From JBMYRH01 sp049602155 (GTDB lineage: Bacteria; Myxococcota_A; UBA9042; PHBI01; JBMYRH01), in contig JBMYRH010000006.1 of the NCBI GenBank assembly GCA_049602155.1, positions 1 to 64,000 on the forward strand: 64,000 nucleotides of DNA, written 5' to 3'. Below the pieces are notes generated by a model. The model did not search any database, had not been told where the DNA came from, and saw only the letters and a program-made list of their open reading frames with translations. A program made the translations under genes and the position numbers. Numbering within the stretch: the first letter of the stretch is position 1; each line of letters begins with the position of its first letter. Positions 25,922-35,888 of this stretch are shown piece after piece.

Positions 25922-28900
25922 CTAGGGCGCGTAGAACTCGAGCTGGTCGCGGGACCAACTCTCTCGTCGGTAGATGCTGAACTCGCGCGACGTGTAGTCG
26001 TCGATGTCGAAGATCTCATTGCGCACGCGCTGGAGGTCGACGCTACGGCTGCCGCTCCCGAGGCCCTCGAGGCCAGCGAGGAGGCCAAGGTCCGGGAGCG
26101 TGGCATGGTTCACGCCACGCCCGACGATGAGCGTCCACAGCGCTGGGGCGTATTTGCTCGTGGAGACACGAAGCTGCGTGTATTGCGCAGGCTGTCCAGA
26201 GTCGTAGGTCCAGCTCAGGGTGAGCGCACCGGTCAGGGCGTCCTGCACGGGAGCCTCGAGGACGGGGTAGCCTATGAATGGCCCCAAGATGTGGCTCGCG
26301 CTGCCGACGACACGCAGGACTCCCGCGGAAGCTGTCTCAGCGATGCCGTAGGCCTTCGTGTGGTAACCGGGGATGCTCTCGAGGGACCACTCGCCGTCTA
26401 GGCGTCGGATCACAGTCCCAGCATCTCCTGCGATGATGGCATTCGACCCCTGATGCGCGACAGCCGTCAGATCGAGCCACGTGGTGAATGGCGCGCCACT
26501 GAGCGCATCTTCATGTAGGTGGCCGACGAGGATCACTCCCGAGTCCCCGACCACGAGCAGTTCCCCGCTCTCGGGCGAGATGCTCACCGCTACAAGATCC
26601 GTTGTGACCCCAGTCGTCAGCGTGGACCACACGCCATCTGGCGTCCGGAGGTACCCTCGGCCTCCTTCGCCCACAGCGGCCAGGTGACCTTCAGGTGACC
26701 GGGCCAGGCCCCTGATGTTCTGCAGCGATGGTGGCCCTTCAATGGTCCATGTGCCGCCTGCATCGCGGTACCGGAGGCGTGTGTCACCGGCACACCAGAC
26801 GTCACCGGCTGAGCCGACAGCGATGGCGTGATAGTTGTCCGCAGGCGCCTCGATTGGGAGCCAAGCGAGGCCGTCCCAATGGCGGACACTGCCGTTATCA
26901 CCGGCCACCCACTGGTCATCCCACGCGTGACCATCGATGGCCTTGAGAGAGGACTGTGTGCCGCTGCTCTGCGCATACCAGCTGATCCCGTTGTGGAAGA
27001 GCAGGGCTCCATTGGCGCCCACCGCCGTGGCTCGCTCGGAGTCAGGGTCGGCCCATATGGCGAACAGGTCTTGCTCGAGGTTGCTCGCCTCCAGCAGCCA
27101 CTCATCGCCGTCGTAGGCGGGTAGCTGTGCCTGCACGAGGGTCTTGATCTTGTCTTCAAAGGTGTAAGCCGTCGGCTGATTGGTGGGCGTCTCTGCACTG
27201 ATGCGGGCATAGACCGCGTAGGAGGCGTCGTAGAGATCTCCGCTCAGCTCCCCCAGCTGGCGAGCGACACGCCAAATGTCGTCTGCACCACCATAGGTGG
27301 GCCTCGTCATGGGGATGGCGCCATCCGCTCCTAAGTCGATCGAGAGCGTGATCTGCGGTGACTGGACGCCGTCGGGCCATGTCGGAGGGTCCAGGACGCG
27401 AAACTGGAACGCCTTATCGAGTGGATGGGAGAGCACGACGTCCAGGTCATCCATGATCGCCCCCGCCATCGCGTAGACATGACGGCGGACGCCGAGCGCA
27501 GTCGCTGTGAATGTGCCAGATTCAGAGCGGTAGCCGCCGAAGCATACGACCGCGACCTCCCCGAGGCGTGTGGAAGGCACGACGTAGGTCTCCCCGACGC
27601 TGACCCAACCGGTGAGGGGTGGGTAGATGTCCTGTGAAAAGACGCTCGACGCTGACACGCCGCAGCGCGCGATCTTCTCACCTGGAGAGGGCATGCATCG
27701 CGTGACATCGTCGTCGAATCCCGCGCACACGTACCCCTCAGCGCAGTCCGTGTGGACGCTACATCCCGGGAGGCAGTGAGATCCTTGCTCGGCCAAGTCG
27801 ACGCAATCGTGCGTGTCCTGCGCGCAGTCGATCTCGGAGTCACAGGGGCTGCAGTCTCCCCCGCCGGTGACCGCGGTGACCTCTGTACACAGGCCAGGGG
27901 GAGGGACCACGTATTTGTCGAGGCCGATGACCTGGCCGGAGAGGGTTGCGTCCGGCGGATACTCGATGGGCTCGGGGGAGCCTGAGGAGGGCACCGTTGG
28001 CCTCAGGAGGACCGTCACGTTCTTCGCGTCGGCGCGCGCGATGGTGTACGCAGTCCAGCCCTCTGCGGCCGCGGTCACGTCGACTAAGCCGTCGATCCAA
28101 GCCTCGCTGATGGAGACTTGGCCTGCCTCATTGGTGTAGCCAGATGCCGCCTCTCCATCGGAGCCCGCCACGTAGACAAACGCCCCTGGGATCGGCCCGA
28201 AACCCTGGACGCCGTAGACTGTGACATTGACGGTCCCTTGAATTGTGCCGCCCCAGGTCCCGCTATAGCCGGTCCTGGGGTCGTAGGCGGTGAGCATGTT
28301 CTCGCGCGACACCTCGGCATCTTCGCGGGTCACAGTGACGCTGTGTGGGCCGACCTTCAGCAGCGGGCTTCTAGCCCAGAGGCGTGTCGGACCGCCCCGA
28401 ACAACGATCTCTGCAGGCGATCCCCCGATAGAGAGCGTCGTCGAGTCGTCGAACCCATCCCCGAGGATCTCAAGCAGCGTCCCGCCAGCGATTGCGACAT
28501 CGCTTGGGGTGACGAGCGCCAGGGCGAGCTCCCCATCGGTGTACACAAAGGCGTCCACCAAGCTGACCTCCTGCCCGGCCTCATTCACCGAGACGGTGAT
28601 AGGCCCAGCCTCTCCTGGTGGGCTGTCGACCTCGAGGCTTGTCGCCGATAACACAGTCAAGTCAGCGGCGACCTCGGAGCCGAACCGAACCTGGGTCTCA
28701 GGGGTGAACCCGCTCCCAGTGAGGACCACAGACGTGCCGCCGCCGAGAGGCCCGGCCATGGGAGACACCTCGACGAGGGTGAGGCTGGGTGTCGGAACGT
28801 AAAGGTAGGGCATGGGGAGCGTGGTCGACCCGAACTGGTGATAGACCTCGATGCTCACCTCGCCGGGATCCCCAGGTGGCACCTCGACGGTCACCAAACC

Positions 28901-30079
28901 CAGGTCTGGATCGACATCGAGGATGTCTGCATCTACGTCACCAAACGCCACGTTCGCACCATATTGAAGGCCATTACAGGCGAGCTGAGCGATGGTCCCG
29001 CCTGCCGCGGGGCCAGACGCCGGATAGAGGTGCGTGCAGTTGAGGAGGTAAGGGTCGAGTGACAGATCGTCCCAGGACCAGGCCTCGGACGCCGTAGCGC
29101 TCTCTACGCTGGTCGTGACAGTGACATCCACGAGCTCGCCCGGCTCACCCGCTGGGCTCATCACCTCGAGTCGGTCTGCGTCTGCAGAGGCGTTCATGAT
29201 TGCGGCCTCGGCTCCACCGAAGCGGACCACTGCGTCGCCCGTTAGCCCCTCACCCCACACGGTGACTAGGGTTCCCCCCTCTGCGGGTCCACGGAGAGGC
29301 TCGAGGGCATGGATGGCCGGTGCCTCGCGAAACAGAAAGGCGTCCTCGGCGGCGATGACGCCCTGACCGGTGACGACATGCACATCTGCGAGGCCGGCTG
29401 CCGAAGCGGGCGTGCGGGCTTGAATGGTGTAAGGGTCCACCACGACCTGGTCATGGGCAGCCCTCCCGCCCACGAAGACTCGCGCATCGGCCGTGTACCC
29501 AGAGCCGACGACGGTGAAGTCATCGCCTCCTGCAACGCTCCCCTCGGCAGGTGTGATGTCAGTGATCCGAAGCTCTGCCTTGTAGAGAAAGGCGTCCGGC
29601 GACACGACAGGCTCCCCGTCGTCCACGTCTAGATGCCGCAACATGACGTCGACGAGGCCTGGAGGGTGTGCGGGGATGGTGACGAGGGCTGCGCCTTGGT
29701 TGAGGATGAAGGTGTCCAACACGGGCAGGTCACCAAAGAAGACCTCGAGGCCAGCCCGAAAGCCCGCCCCAGTGAGGATGACCTGCAGGCCACCGGTGGA
29801 GGGCCCGGTGTTCGGGTCTAAGGTCTGCACGCTGAGGGTGTCGCCGAGCGGCTCAGGGGGCGTCGTGGGGCCCGATGAATCCGCCGTACTGGCGTCCGCC
29901 GGGGCGGAGCCGGGCGCAGCATCCTGCGTGTGGGCATCTGGCTGCTCAGTCGTAGGCGCTGCGGGGGCAGGCACAGGGGCTGCGATGGCGTCCGTCAGTT
30001 GCTCGGTACACCCCGTCATCAAGGAGAGGGCCATGAGGCCTGTCACCATCAGAACCTTGATGCGCGCGAGCTGTTTCAA
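25922..30079 (-). CDS. giant IPT/TIG-repeat lipoprotein with beta-propeller
   Basis: Predicted surface lipoprotein of 1385 residues. A signal peptide ends in the lipobox LMTGC, then a Pro/Ala/Asp linker. Six IPT/TIG domains follow (each begins like ITPAEGSVAGG and ends near an FGG or FGD strand), then carboxypeptidase-regulatory-like folds (GAFVYVAGSDGEAASG), a Cys-rich knot (CSPCDSEIDCAQDTHDC), and about seven blades of a propeller (WYAQSSGTQSSLKAIDG type). TTG at 30079 is preferred over ATG at 30127: it has GTGAGGT upstream and leaves a compact signal peptide, while the ATG overlaps a likely -10 element. Probably adhesion or polymer binding. Confidence 0.75.
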   Translation of the reverse strand: MKQLARIKVLMVTGLMALSLMTGCTEQLTDAIAAPVPAPAAPTTEQPDAHTQDAAPGSAPADASTADSSGPTTPPEPLGDTLSVQTLDPNTGPSTGGLQVILTGAGFRAGLEVFFGDLPVLDTFILNQGAALVTIPAHPPGLVDVMLRHLDVDDGEPVVSPDAFLYKAELRITDITPAEGSVAGGDDFTVVGSGYTADARVFVGGRAAHDQVVVDPYTIQARTPASAAGLADVHVVTGQGVIAAEDAFLFREAPAIHALEPLRGPAEGGTLVTVWGEGLTGDAVVRFGGAEAAIMNASADADRLEVMSPAGEPGELVDVTVTTSVESATASEAWSWDDLSLDPYLLNCTHLYPASGPAAGGTIAQLACNGLQYGANVAFGDVDADILDVDPDLGLVTVEVPPGDPGEVSIEVYHQFGSTTLPMPYLYVPTPSLTLVEVSPMAGPLGGGTSVVLTGSGFTPETQVRFGSEVAADLTVLSATSLEVDSPPGEAGPITVSVNEAGQEVSLVDAFVYTDGELALALVTPSDVAIAGGTLLEILGDGFDDSTTLSIGGSPAEIVVRGGPTRLWARSPLLKVGPHSVTVTREDAEVSRENMLTAYDPRTGYSGTWGGTIQGTVNVTVYGVQGFGPIPGAFVYVAGSDGEAASGYTNEAGQVSISEAWIDGLVDVTAAAEGWTAYTIARADAKNVTVLLRPTVPSSGSPEPIEYPPDATLSGQVIGLDKYVVPPPGLCTEVTAVTGGGDCSPCDSEIDCAQDTHDCVDLAEQGSHCLPGCSVHTDCAEGYVCAGFDDDVTRCMPSPGEKIARCGVSASSVFSQDIYPPLTGWVSVGETYVVPSTRLGEVAVVCFGGYRSESGTFTATALGVRRHVYAMAGAIMDDLDVVLSHPLDKAFQFRVLDPPTWPDGVQSPQITLSIDLGADGAIPMTRPTYGGADDIWRVARQLGELSGDLYDASYAVYARISAETPTNQPTAYTFEDKIKTLVQAQLPAYDGDEWLLEASNLEQDLFAIWADPDSERATAVGANGALLFHNGISWYAQSSGTQSSLKAIDGHAWDDQWVAGDNGSVRHWDGLAWLPIEAPADNYHAIAVGSAGDVWCAGDTRLRYRDAGGTWTIEGPPSLQNIRGLARSPEGHLAAVGEGGRGYLRTPDGVWSTLTTGVTTDLVAVSISPESGELLVVGDSGVILVGHLHEDALSGAPFTTWLDLTAVAHQGSNAIIAGDAGTVIRRLDGEWSLESIPGYHTKAYGIAETASAGVLRVVGSASHILGPFIGYPVLEAPVQDALTGALTLSWTYDSGQPAQYTQLRVSTSKYAPALWTLIVGRGVNHATLPDLGLLAGLEGLGSGSRSVDLQRVRNEIFDIDDYTSREFSIYRRESWSRDQLEFYAP

Positions 30080-30125
30080 TCCGACCTCACCACGAGCGGT
30101 TGGGGGAGAGCCTGCTCGGGTACGC

Positions 30126-30155
30126 ATGATAGGGTGTGGAGTGACTCCGCTGCAA
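30126..30155 (-). promoter_or_regulatory. likely promoter of the IPT lipoprotein gene
   Basis: On the minus strand, TTGCAG (30155-30150) is followed after 18 bases by TATCAT (30131-30126). The -10 overlaps the upstream ATG of the long frame, so transcription would begin inside it and use the downstream TTG start at 30079. Confidence 0.45.
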
Positions 30156-30237
30156 TCTATCGACGCAGTCTAGGCGGCTCAGTACGTCGAATCATTGTCT
30201 CGCGTCGTTTTCTCGAACATGGTTTGATCAACATCGC

Positions 30238-30915
30238 ATGAAGGATCAACAGACAGAGGGAGAGCAACAGGAGGTCTCGTCACAAGGCGGTACGACTGAG
30301 GCTCCCGTCCCGCAGGAGGTCCCCCTGTCTGTCGCATGCCCAACTGTCGAGAGAATGCCCGCCTTCCCTGCGCAAACGGCTCATTCATCTGTGGACTTTG
30401 ATGCGCTCTATCGCGAGCAACGGGGCCGTGTCCTCGGCACCGTGCGCTCTGTCCTTGGCCCTACTGACGAGCTCGAAGATGTCGTCCAGCTGGTCTTCAT
30501 CGAGGTTCACCGCTCCTTGGCGAGGTTTGAGGGGCGCGCAAAGCTGTCGACCTGGGTCTATCGTATCGCCGTGAATGTGTCGTTGCAGCACATCCGACGT
30601 AAGAAGCGGCGCCGCTGGCTCATGCTTGGGGCGACAGGAGACGAAGGTGAGCGGCTCTCCTCTGGGGCTCGACCCGACCTTCGCCTGGAAGACCGTGAAC
30701 TCCTTGAGCTCGTGTACGCAGCTGCGGACCGGTTGAGTGAAAAGAAGCGGATTGTGTGGGTGCTCCATGAGCTGCAAGGTCTCTCACCCGCAGAGGTCTC
30801 CGAGGTCCTTGAGATCCCAATGAACACAGTGCGTTCCCGCTTGTTAGCGGCTCGCAAAGAGATCAAGAGCCGCCTCGAGCGAGACGGCACACTGTCCACG
30901 GAGGCAGGTCGATGA
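30238..30915 (+). CDS. ECF-type RNA polymerase sigma factor
   Basis: Extracytoplasmic-function sigma factor of 225 residues. Region 2 (FDALYREQRGRVLGTVR...DELEDVVQLVFIEVHRSLARFEGRAKLSTWVYRIAVNVS, spread over residues 53-122) and region 4 (LSPAEVSEVLEIPMNTVRSRLLAARKEI, near 180-205) are clear. The first 50 residues are an extra Glu/Gln/Pro-rich segment. The next gene, overlapping by ATGA, is a membrane-anchored FecR-domain protein that probably acts as its anti-sigma partner. It is divergent from the giant IPT lipoprotein, a plausible target. Confidence 0.9.
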   Translation: MKDQQTEGEQQEVSSQGGTTEAPVPQEVPLSVACPTVERMPAFPAQTAHSSVDFDALYREQRGRVLGTVRSVLGPTDELEDVVQLVFIEVHRSLARFEGRAKLSTWVYRIAVNVSLQHIRRKKRRRWLMLGATGDEGERLSSGARPDLRLEDRELLELVYAAADRLSEKKRIVWVLHELQGLSPAEVSEVLEIPMNTVRSRLLAARKEIKSRLERDGTLSTEAGR

Positions 30916-31790
30916 ACGGTGATTACGGAGTGCCCGATGGGGCTCAAGATGACGTGCAGTCAGATCCAGACGTAGCGTATGAGGCGTTGATGGCGCGGGC
31001 GCGCGGTGCGCTTGAGGCTAGTGGCGATCTGTCGCCCTCAGAGTGGGTGCGTGTGCGCGCCGGCATCGACGAGGGCATCGAGGGCTCGGGCGGTACGCAG
31101 TGGGCGTGGCTGGCGGCCGCGGTGGCGGCAGCATGTGCACTTCTCCTGTCGTTTCAGCCAGGCGCTGTCATCCCGCCCCAAAGCGACGAGGCTGGCTCAG
31201 AGCTCGCGAGCACTGAAGTGAACAGTGCATCAGTGAGCGCGGACCAGGGGTTGGCGGCGCAGAGCCGTGCAGCGACCTTTGAGGCAGGGCAGGTCGTCGT
31301 GTCATCGATGCAGCCTGAGGTGATGGACGCGTTCGGTCGGCACCGTCTGGTCTTGGCGCCGAGCAGTGAGCTTGAGGTCCTTAGCTGGGCGCCAACGGAC
31401 CTGGCTGTGCACCTCCGGAAGGGCGAAGTCACAGCGAATATCGCGAAGGCGGCGCCTGGTGAGCGCGTCGAGGTCCGCACCGAGAGCGCGGTTGCGCGCG
31501 TCGTTGGGACGCAGTTCTCTGTCGCCCTAGAGGAGTCTGGTGCGACCCGGGTCGAGGTCGAAGAGGGCGTGGTTGAGGTGTCCTCAAGGTCAGAGGCTGA
31601 CGCCAAGCCAGAGCGCGTGACGGCGGGCAAAGTGCACCGAGTTAAGGCTCGAGGTACCGAGGCCGTTGCACCCAAGATGGCGAAGCCCGAACGTCCGACA
31701 AAGCGGCGCGCCTCAGGGAAGAGCAAGCGGGATGCGTATCGCTTGATCGAGATCGATGTGCCCCCACAGAAGGCCCCTAACGCCCGCTGA
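30912..31790 (+). CDS. FecR-domain membrane regulator (probable anti-sigma factor)
   Basis: Protein of 292 residues with a cytoplasmic N-terminus, one transmembrane helix (WAWLAAAVAAACALLLSF, near 66-83) and an extracytoplasmic FecR domain (LRKGEVTANIA, VEVRTESAVARVVGTQFSVAL, RVEVEEGVVEV). A basic tail ends the protein. Start overlaps the sigma gene stop (ATGA), so the pair is co-translated. FecR proteins sense a periplasmic or outer-membrane signal and release the sigma factor; no TonB receptor is present here, so the signal is unknown. Confidence 0.85.
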   Translation: MNGDYGVPDGAQDDVQSDPDVAYEALMARARGALEASGDLSPSEWVRVRAGIDEGIEGSGGTQWAWLAAAVAAACALLLSFQPGAVIPPQSDEAGSELASTEVNSASVSADQGLAAQSRAATFEAGQVVVSSMQPEVMDAFGRHRLVLAPSSELEVLSWAPTDLAVHLRKGEVTANIAKAAPGERVEVRTESAVARVVGTQFSVALEESGATRVEVEEGVVEVSSRSEADAKPERVTAGKVHRVKARGTEAVAPKMAKPERPTKRRASGKSKRDAYRLIEIDVPPQKAPNAR

Positions 31791-31793
31791 GCG

Positions 31794-31822
31794 TTGACCG
31801 GCATCCCGGCGTTGCGCATGCT
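31794..31822 (+). promoter_or_regulatory. possible promoter giving a leaderless EI24 transcript
   Basis: TTGACC (31794-31799), a 17-base spacer and CATGCT (31817-31822). The ATG at 31829 follows only 6 bases later and has no ribosome-binding site, so the transcript would begin at or beside the start codon. Confidence 0.35.
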
Positions 31823-31828
31823 TGCTGC

Positions 31829-32602
31829 ATGAATCAAGACCTCGCCATGAGGCACGCCTTTGCGGCCCTGCGTCACGGAATCGTGCTCAGCCTCGGAGAC
31901 CCACGCATGCGGCGCCGAATCGTGGTGTCTATCCTCGTCAATGGCGTGGTCTTCGCCATGCTGCTGGCTAGCCTGTCCTGGGTGGCGTCCCAAGGAGTGG
32001 CCTGGGCGTTTGATGGCGCAGAGGTCGCCGACCCAACCTGGTACGAGAGCGCATGGTATGCCGCGCGCGGCGGTCTGCGCTGGGTCCTCTGGTTCGTGTT
32101 AGGGCTGGGGGTGCTCTTGTACGCCCCTGTCTTGTTTGTGTTGTTGGCGAGCGTCGTGTTGCCACCGTTTCATGGTCCGGTGTTCGCTGCAGCGCGGACA
32201 CACTCTGGCGGCCCAAGCGTGGAGGCTACCCCGGTCTCGATGGGGAGCAGCCTGCTTTATGACCTAAAGCGCCTGGTGCGCTTTGTGGGGCTCAGCTTGC
32301 TCTTGCTTCCGCTGAACCTACTGCCCGTGATCGGGAGCGTGGCCTACCTCGTCGCGCAGTTCTTGTTGAGCGCACGGACATTGGGCTGGGACTTGCTCTC
32401 ACACCACTTCGAGCTCCACGGGATGGGCCTCGAGGCGCAGGAAGAGTGGGTGGGTAAGCGTCGAGCGCTCGTGTTCGGCCTTGGGGCCGGGGCGACCCTC
32501 CTCGCGATGCTCCCCTTAGTGCAGATCGTCTTCATCACCACGAACGTCGCCGGTGCTGGGGTCCTGTCGGCTTGGCTGGACGGGGCCCCTCGGAAGCACT
32601 GA
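31829..32602 (+). CDS. EI24/CysZ-like multi-pass membrane protein
   Basis: Membrane protein of 257 residues with four or more long hydrophobic helices (about residues 32-55, 90-120, 150-180 and 215-250). The layout and the central PVIGSVAYLVAQFLLSARTLGWDLLSHHFE-type segment, here spread over residues 160-195, match the EI24 domain found in CysZ. CysZ moves sulfate, but many EI24 proteins have no known substrate and no sulfur gene is nearby. Its last 87 bases overlap the convergent HEAT gene. Confidence 0.75.
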   Translation: MNQDLAMRHAFAALRHGIVLSLGDPRMRRRIVVSILVNGVVFAMLLASLSWVASQGVAWAFDGAEVADPTWYESAWYAARGGLRWVLWFVLGLGVLLYAPVLFVLLASVVLPPFHGPVFAAARTHSGGPSVEATPVSMGSSLLYDLKRLVRFVGLSLLLLPLNLLPVIGSVAYLVAQFLLSARTLGWDLLSHHFELHGMGLEAQEEWVGKRRALVFGLGAGATLLAMLPLVQIVFITTNVAGAGVLSAWLDGAPRKH

Positions 32603-33598
32603 GTCCCGAAGCGCTTTGAGTGGCGCGAGGCATCGCCTTTGCTCGCACCAGTCTTTCCAATGCTCAGGCTTTGTGAAGGCGCGCTTGCCAGTGATCACGC
32701 GTAGCGTCCTTAGTGCCTGGCGCTTGACGCCAGGGGAGGGGTCATCAAGCCGCGTCACCGCGTAGGGGACGCCTTCACGGTCCTTGAGGAGCGCGAGGGT
32801 CTCCAAGGAGGACATTCGGGTGAAGCGGTCTTTGTGCATCGCGCCCCATCGCACCAGCTGGAGTGACTCGCGCAGCTGCGCAGCGCCAACCAGCTCGGCC
32901 AAAAAGGCGAAGTGGCCCGGGTTGAGTTCGCCTAGGGCTGCTTGCGTACGAGGTAGGATCTCGATCAGCCGCTTACGTGCCGCCAAGCCGTCGACGCTTT
33001 GCTTGAGGCGAGCGAGGGCGAAGAGGGCCGCTGCATTGCTGGCCACGTCGAGGTCACGGGCAAGGAGCGCCCTCACGGGGGCAGCACTCCTTGGATCAGC
33101 GATCCGCGCCAGGGCGAGGGCGCCACGGCAGCGCACTTCCCATCGGGCTTGCGACAGTGCGTCTTGGAGCACGGACGTGGCGCGCGTATCTCCGAGCTGA
33201 CCGAGGATATCAAAAGCCTTCAACTGCCAATATCGGCCATCGATCGCCTGTCCGCCGAGGGTGGTGAGGATCGCAGGGACCGCTTTGGTGCCGTATTGGG
33301 CCAGACCGATGGCGGGCTCACACCCCATCACTTTATTGCATTTCTGCTTGTCACGGAGATCGCTGAGGTAGCGTTTTACGCGCTCGGCGTCCGTCAGCTT
33401 GGGGGCTTTGGGAGCCGCTTGGGCCTTTGGCTCAGCGGTGGGCTCAGCGGTGGGCTCAGCGGTGGGCTCAGCGGTGGGCTCAGGACGAGGCGCTGGTGGT
33501 GCCTCCGCGCAGTGAAGCGCGAGGGCCGCGAGGGTGCATGCTGTGACAATGTTCTTCCACACCCCTCCTCGTGTAGCATCAGGACGCAGTAGTTTCAT
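32516..33598 (-). CDS. exported HEAT-repeat protein with PTAE tandem repeats
   Basis: Protein of 360 residues. A short hydrophobic segment (IVTACTLAALALHC) acts as signal peptide, perhaps lipidated on Cys though the lipobox is poor. Four PTAE repeats follow. Residues about 100-300 form HEAT-like helical pairs (DTRATSVLQDALSQARWEVRCRGALA and similar) of the kind often used to bind other proteins. The C-terminal 29 codons overlap the EI24 gene antisense. Start at 33598 is 13 bases from the divergent GTG start of the next gene; a GTG at 33562 is an alternative. Confidence 0.7.
   Translation of the reverse strand: MKLLRPDATRGGVWKNIVTACTLAALALHCAEAPPAPRPEPTAEPTAEPTAEPTAEPKAQAAPKAPKLTDAERVKRYLSDLRDKQKCNKVMGCEPAIGLAQYGTKAVPAILTTLGGQAIDGRYWQLKAFDILGQLGDTRATSVLQDALSQARWEVRCRGALALARIADPRSAAPVRALLARDLDVASNAAALFALARLKQSVDGLAARKRLIEILPRTQAALGELNPGHFAFLAELVGAAQLRESLQLVRWGAMHKDRFTRMSSLETLALLKDREGVPYAVTRLDDPSPGVKRQALRTLRVITGKRAFTKPEHWKDWCEQRRCLAPLKALRDSVLPRGPVQPSRQDPSTGDVRGDEDDLH
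33429..33476. repeat. 12-base tandem repeat, four copies
   Basis: Four perfect head-to-tail copies of GGCTCAGCGGTG encode the PTAE repeats of the minus-strand HEAT protein. A fifth, partial copy follows. Copy number is probably variable between strains. Confidence 0.9.
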
Positions 33599-33611
33599 AG
33601 AGGGTCGCCAC

Positions 33612-34760
33612 GTGTCTGTCGGATTGAGGGTGCTGAGGGGGCCGCTCTGGTGTGCGATATTCGCGTTGCTTGCGGGCTGTGCTGTGTCCTCGCCGTCCCC
33701 CTCCGAGCTGCGCGTGCTCATCGATCCCACACGCGATGATTACGGACCGGGTGCCTACGTGTACCCGCAGGGGAGTGTCTATCGCCAAGGGGCTCTGGAT
33801 CTGCAGGCTGTGACGTTATCGAGGCGCGGGGATTGGGTCCACGTGGAAGCGCGCTTCGCTGGCCAGGTCGCTGTGGCGCGGGACGTCCACCTGGCGAGAG
33901 AGCAAGTTGAGGACCTCTTCATCGCCACGGTGGATGTCTACCTGGATCTGGAGCGCGGCGACGAGAGTGGCTTCGCAGAGGCCCTGCCCGGGCGGAATGT
34001 GCAATTGGCCGGAGGCGCGCGCTGGGACGTCGCGGTGGTGCTCTCCCCCATCCCTTCTCGGCTCAAAGAGGCGCTAGCGGGCCATCCAGCAGGGGGAGCC
34101 TTGTTCATCCCGAGGCGCGTCCGAGTCCGGCAAAACTCCCTGCACGCCCGCTTTCCGGTTGGTGCACTGAGGGGGGCAGCCTTGGAACAAGTGGGGGTGG
34201 CGGTCGCGGTGACAGGGACCGTGTTCAGCAGCACGTTCCGTAGTGGGCTTGATGGGATGATCCCCACAGCCTTTGTCCGTGAGGTAACCGCGAAACCGGG
34301 GCGCTGCGATCGCTGGGAAGAGGCACTCGATGGTGCCCCCTGCACCTTTGGTGGGTGCAGCGCCTGTGAAGGCCATCCGCGGGTCCTTGATGCACTTTGC
34401 TCTGAGCCAGGGGTTCAAGAGAGGAGCTTACGTCGGGGCACCGGCGAGGGCTCGGCGGTCCTTCCCATGAACTGGGGGCTCAAAGCACCGCCCCCCGTGG
34501 CGCTTTTGGATGACAGGGACGGCAGTGAGGCGCTCGTCGTCGATCGCAACGAGGACCTCGTGACCCTCCAAGCTGGCGCCGGTGGCTTGCCGGAACTTGG
34601 CGTGCTTTTGGAGGGCTATGACGCGCGTGGACGTGTGGTCGCGACGCTCGTTATGGGGAAGCAGCTTGTCGCATCGGGCGCCCAGGTTGGTGTGGCAGAG
34701 CGTGTCTCTGGTGCACTCCAAGGGATGGTCTTGGTCCGCTGGAGAGCCAACGCTGAATAG
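33612..34760 (+). CDS. predicted lipoprotein of unknown function
   Basis: Protein of 382 residues with a signal peptide ending in the lipobox LLAGC (Cys23). The GTG at 33612 is preferred because AGAGGG lies 7 bases upstream and gives a normal signal length; an ATG 26 codons earlier has no site. The mature protein is mostly beta-strand-like, with a central cysteine cluster (CDRWEEALDGAPCTFGGCSAC) that suggests disulfides. Not recognised. It ends 33 bases before a sugar ABC transporter operon, which has its own likely promoter, so a link is uncertain. Confidence 0.7.
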   Translation: MSVGLRVLRGPLWCAIFALLAGCAVSSPSPSELRVLIDPTRDDYGPGAYVYPQGSVYRQGALDLQAVTLSRRGDWVHVEARFAGQVAVARDVHLAREQVEDLFIATVDVYLDLERGDESGFAEALPGRNVQLAGGARWDVAVVLSPIPSRLKEALAGHPAGGALFIPRRVRVRQNSLHARFPVGALRGAALEQVGVAVAVTGTVFSSTFRSGLDGMIPTAFVREVTAKPGRCDRWEEALDGAPCTFGGCSACEGHPRVLDALCSEPGVQERSLRRGTGEGSAVLPMNWGLKAPPPVALLDDRDGSEALVVDRNEDLVTLQAGAGGLPELGVLLEGYDARGRVVATLVMGKQLVASGAQVGVAERVSGALQGMVLVRWRANAE

Positions 34761-34793
34761 CGCGAGGAGCCCACCTATGCATAATGCGCCTCG

Positions 34794-35884
<1,091 letters not shown>

Positions 35885-35888
<4 letters not shown>

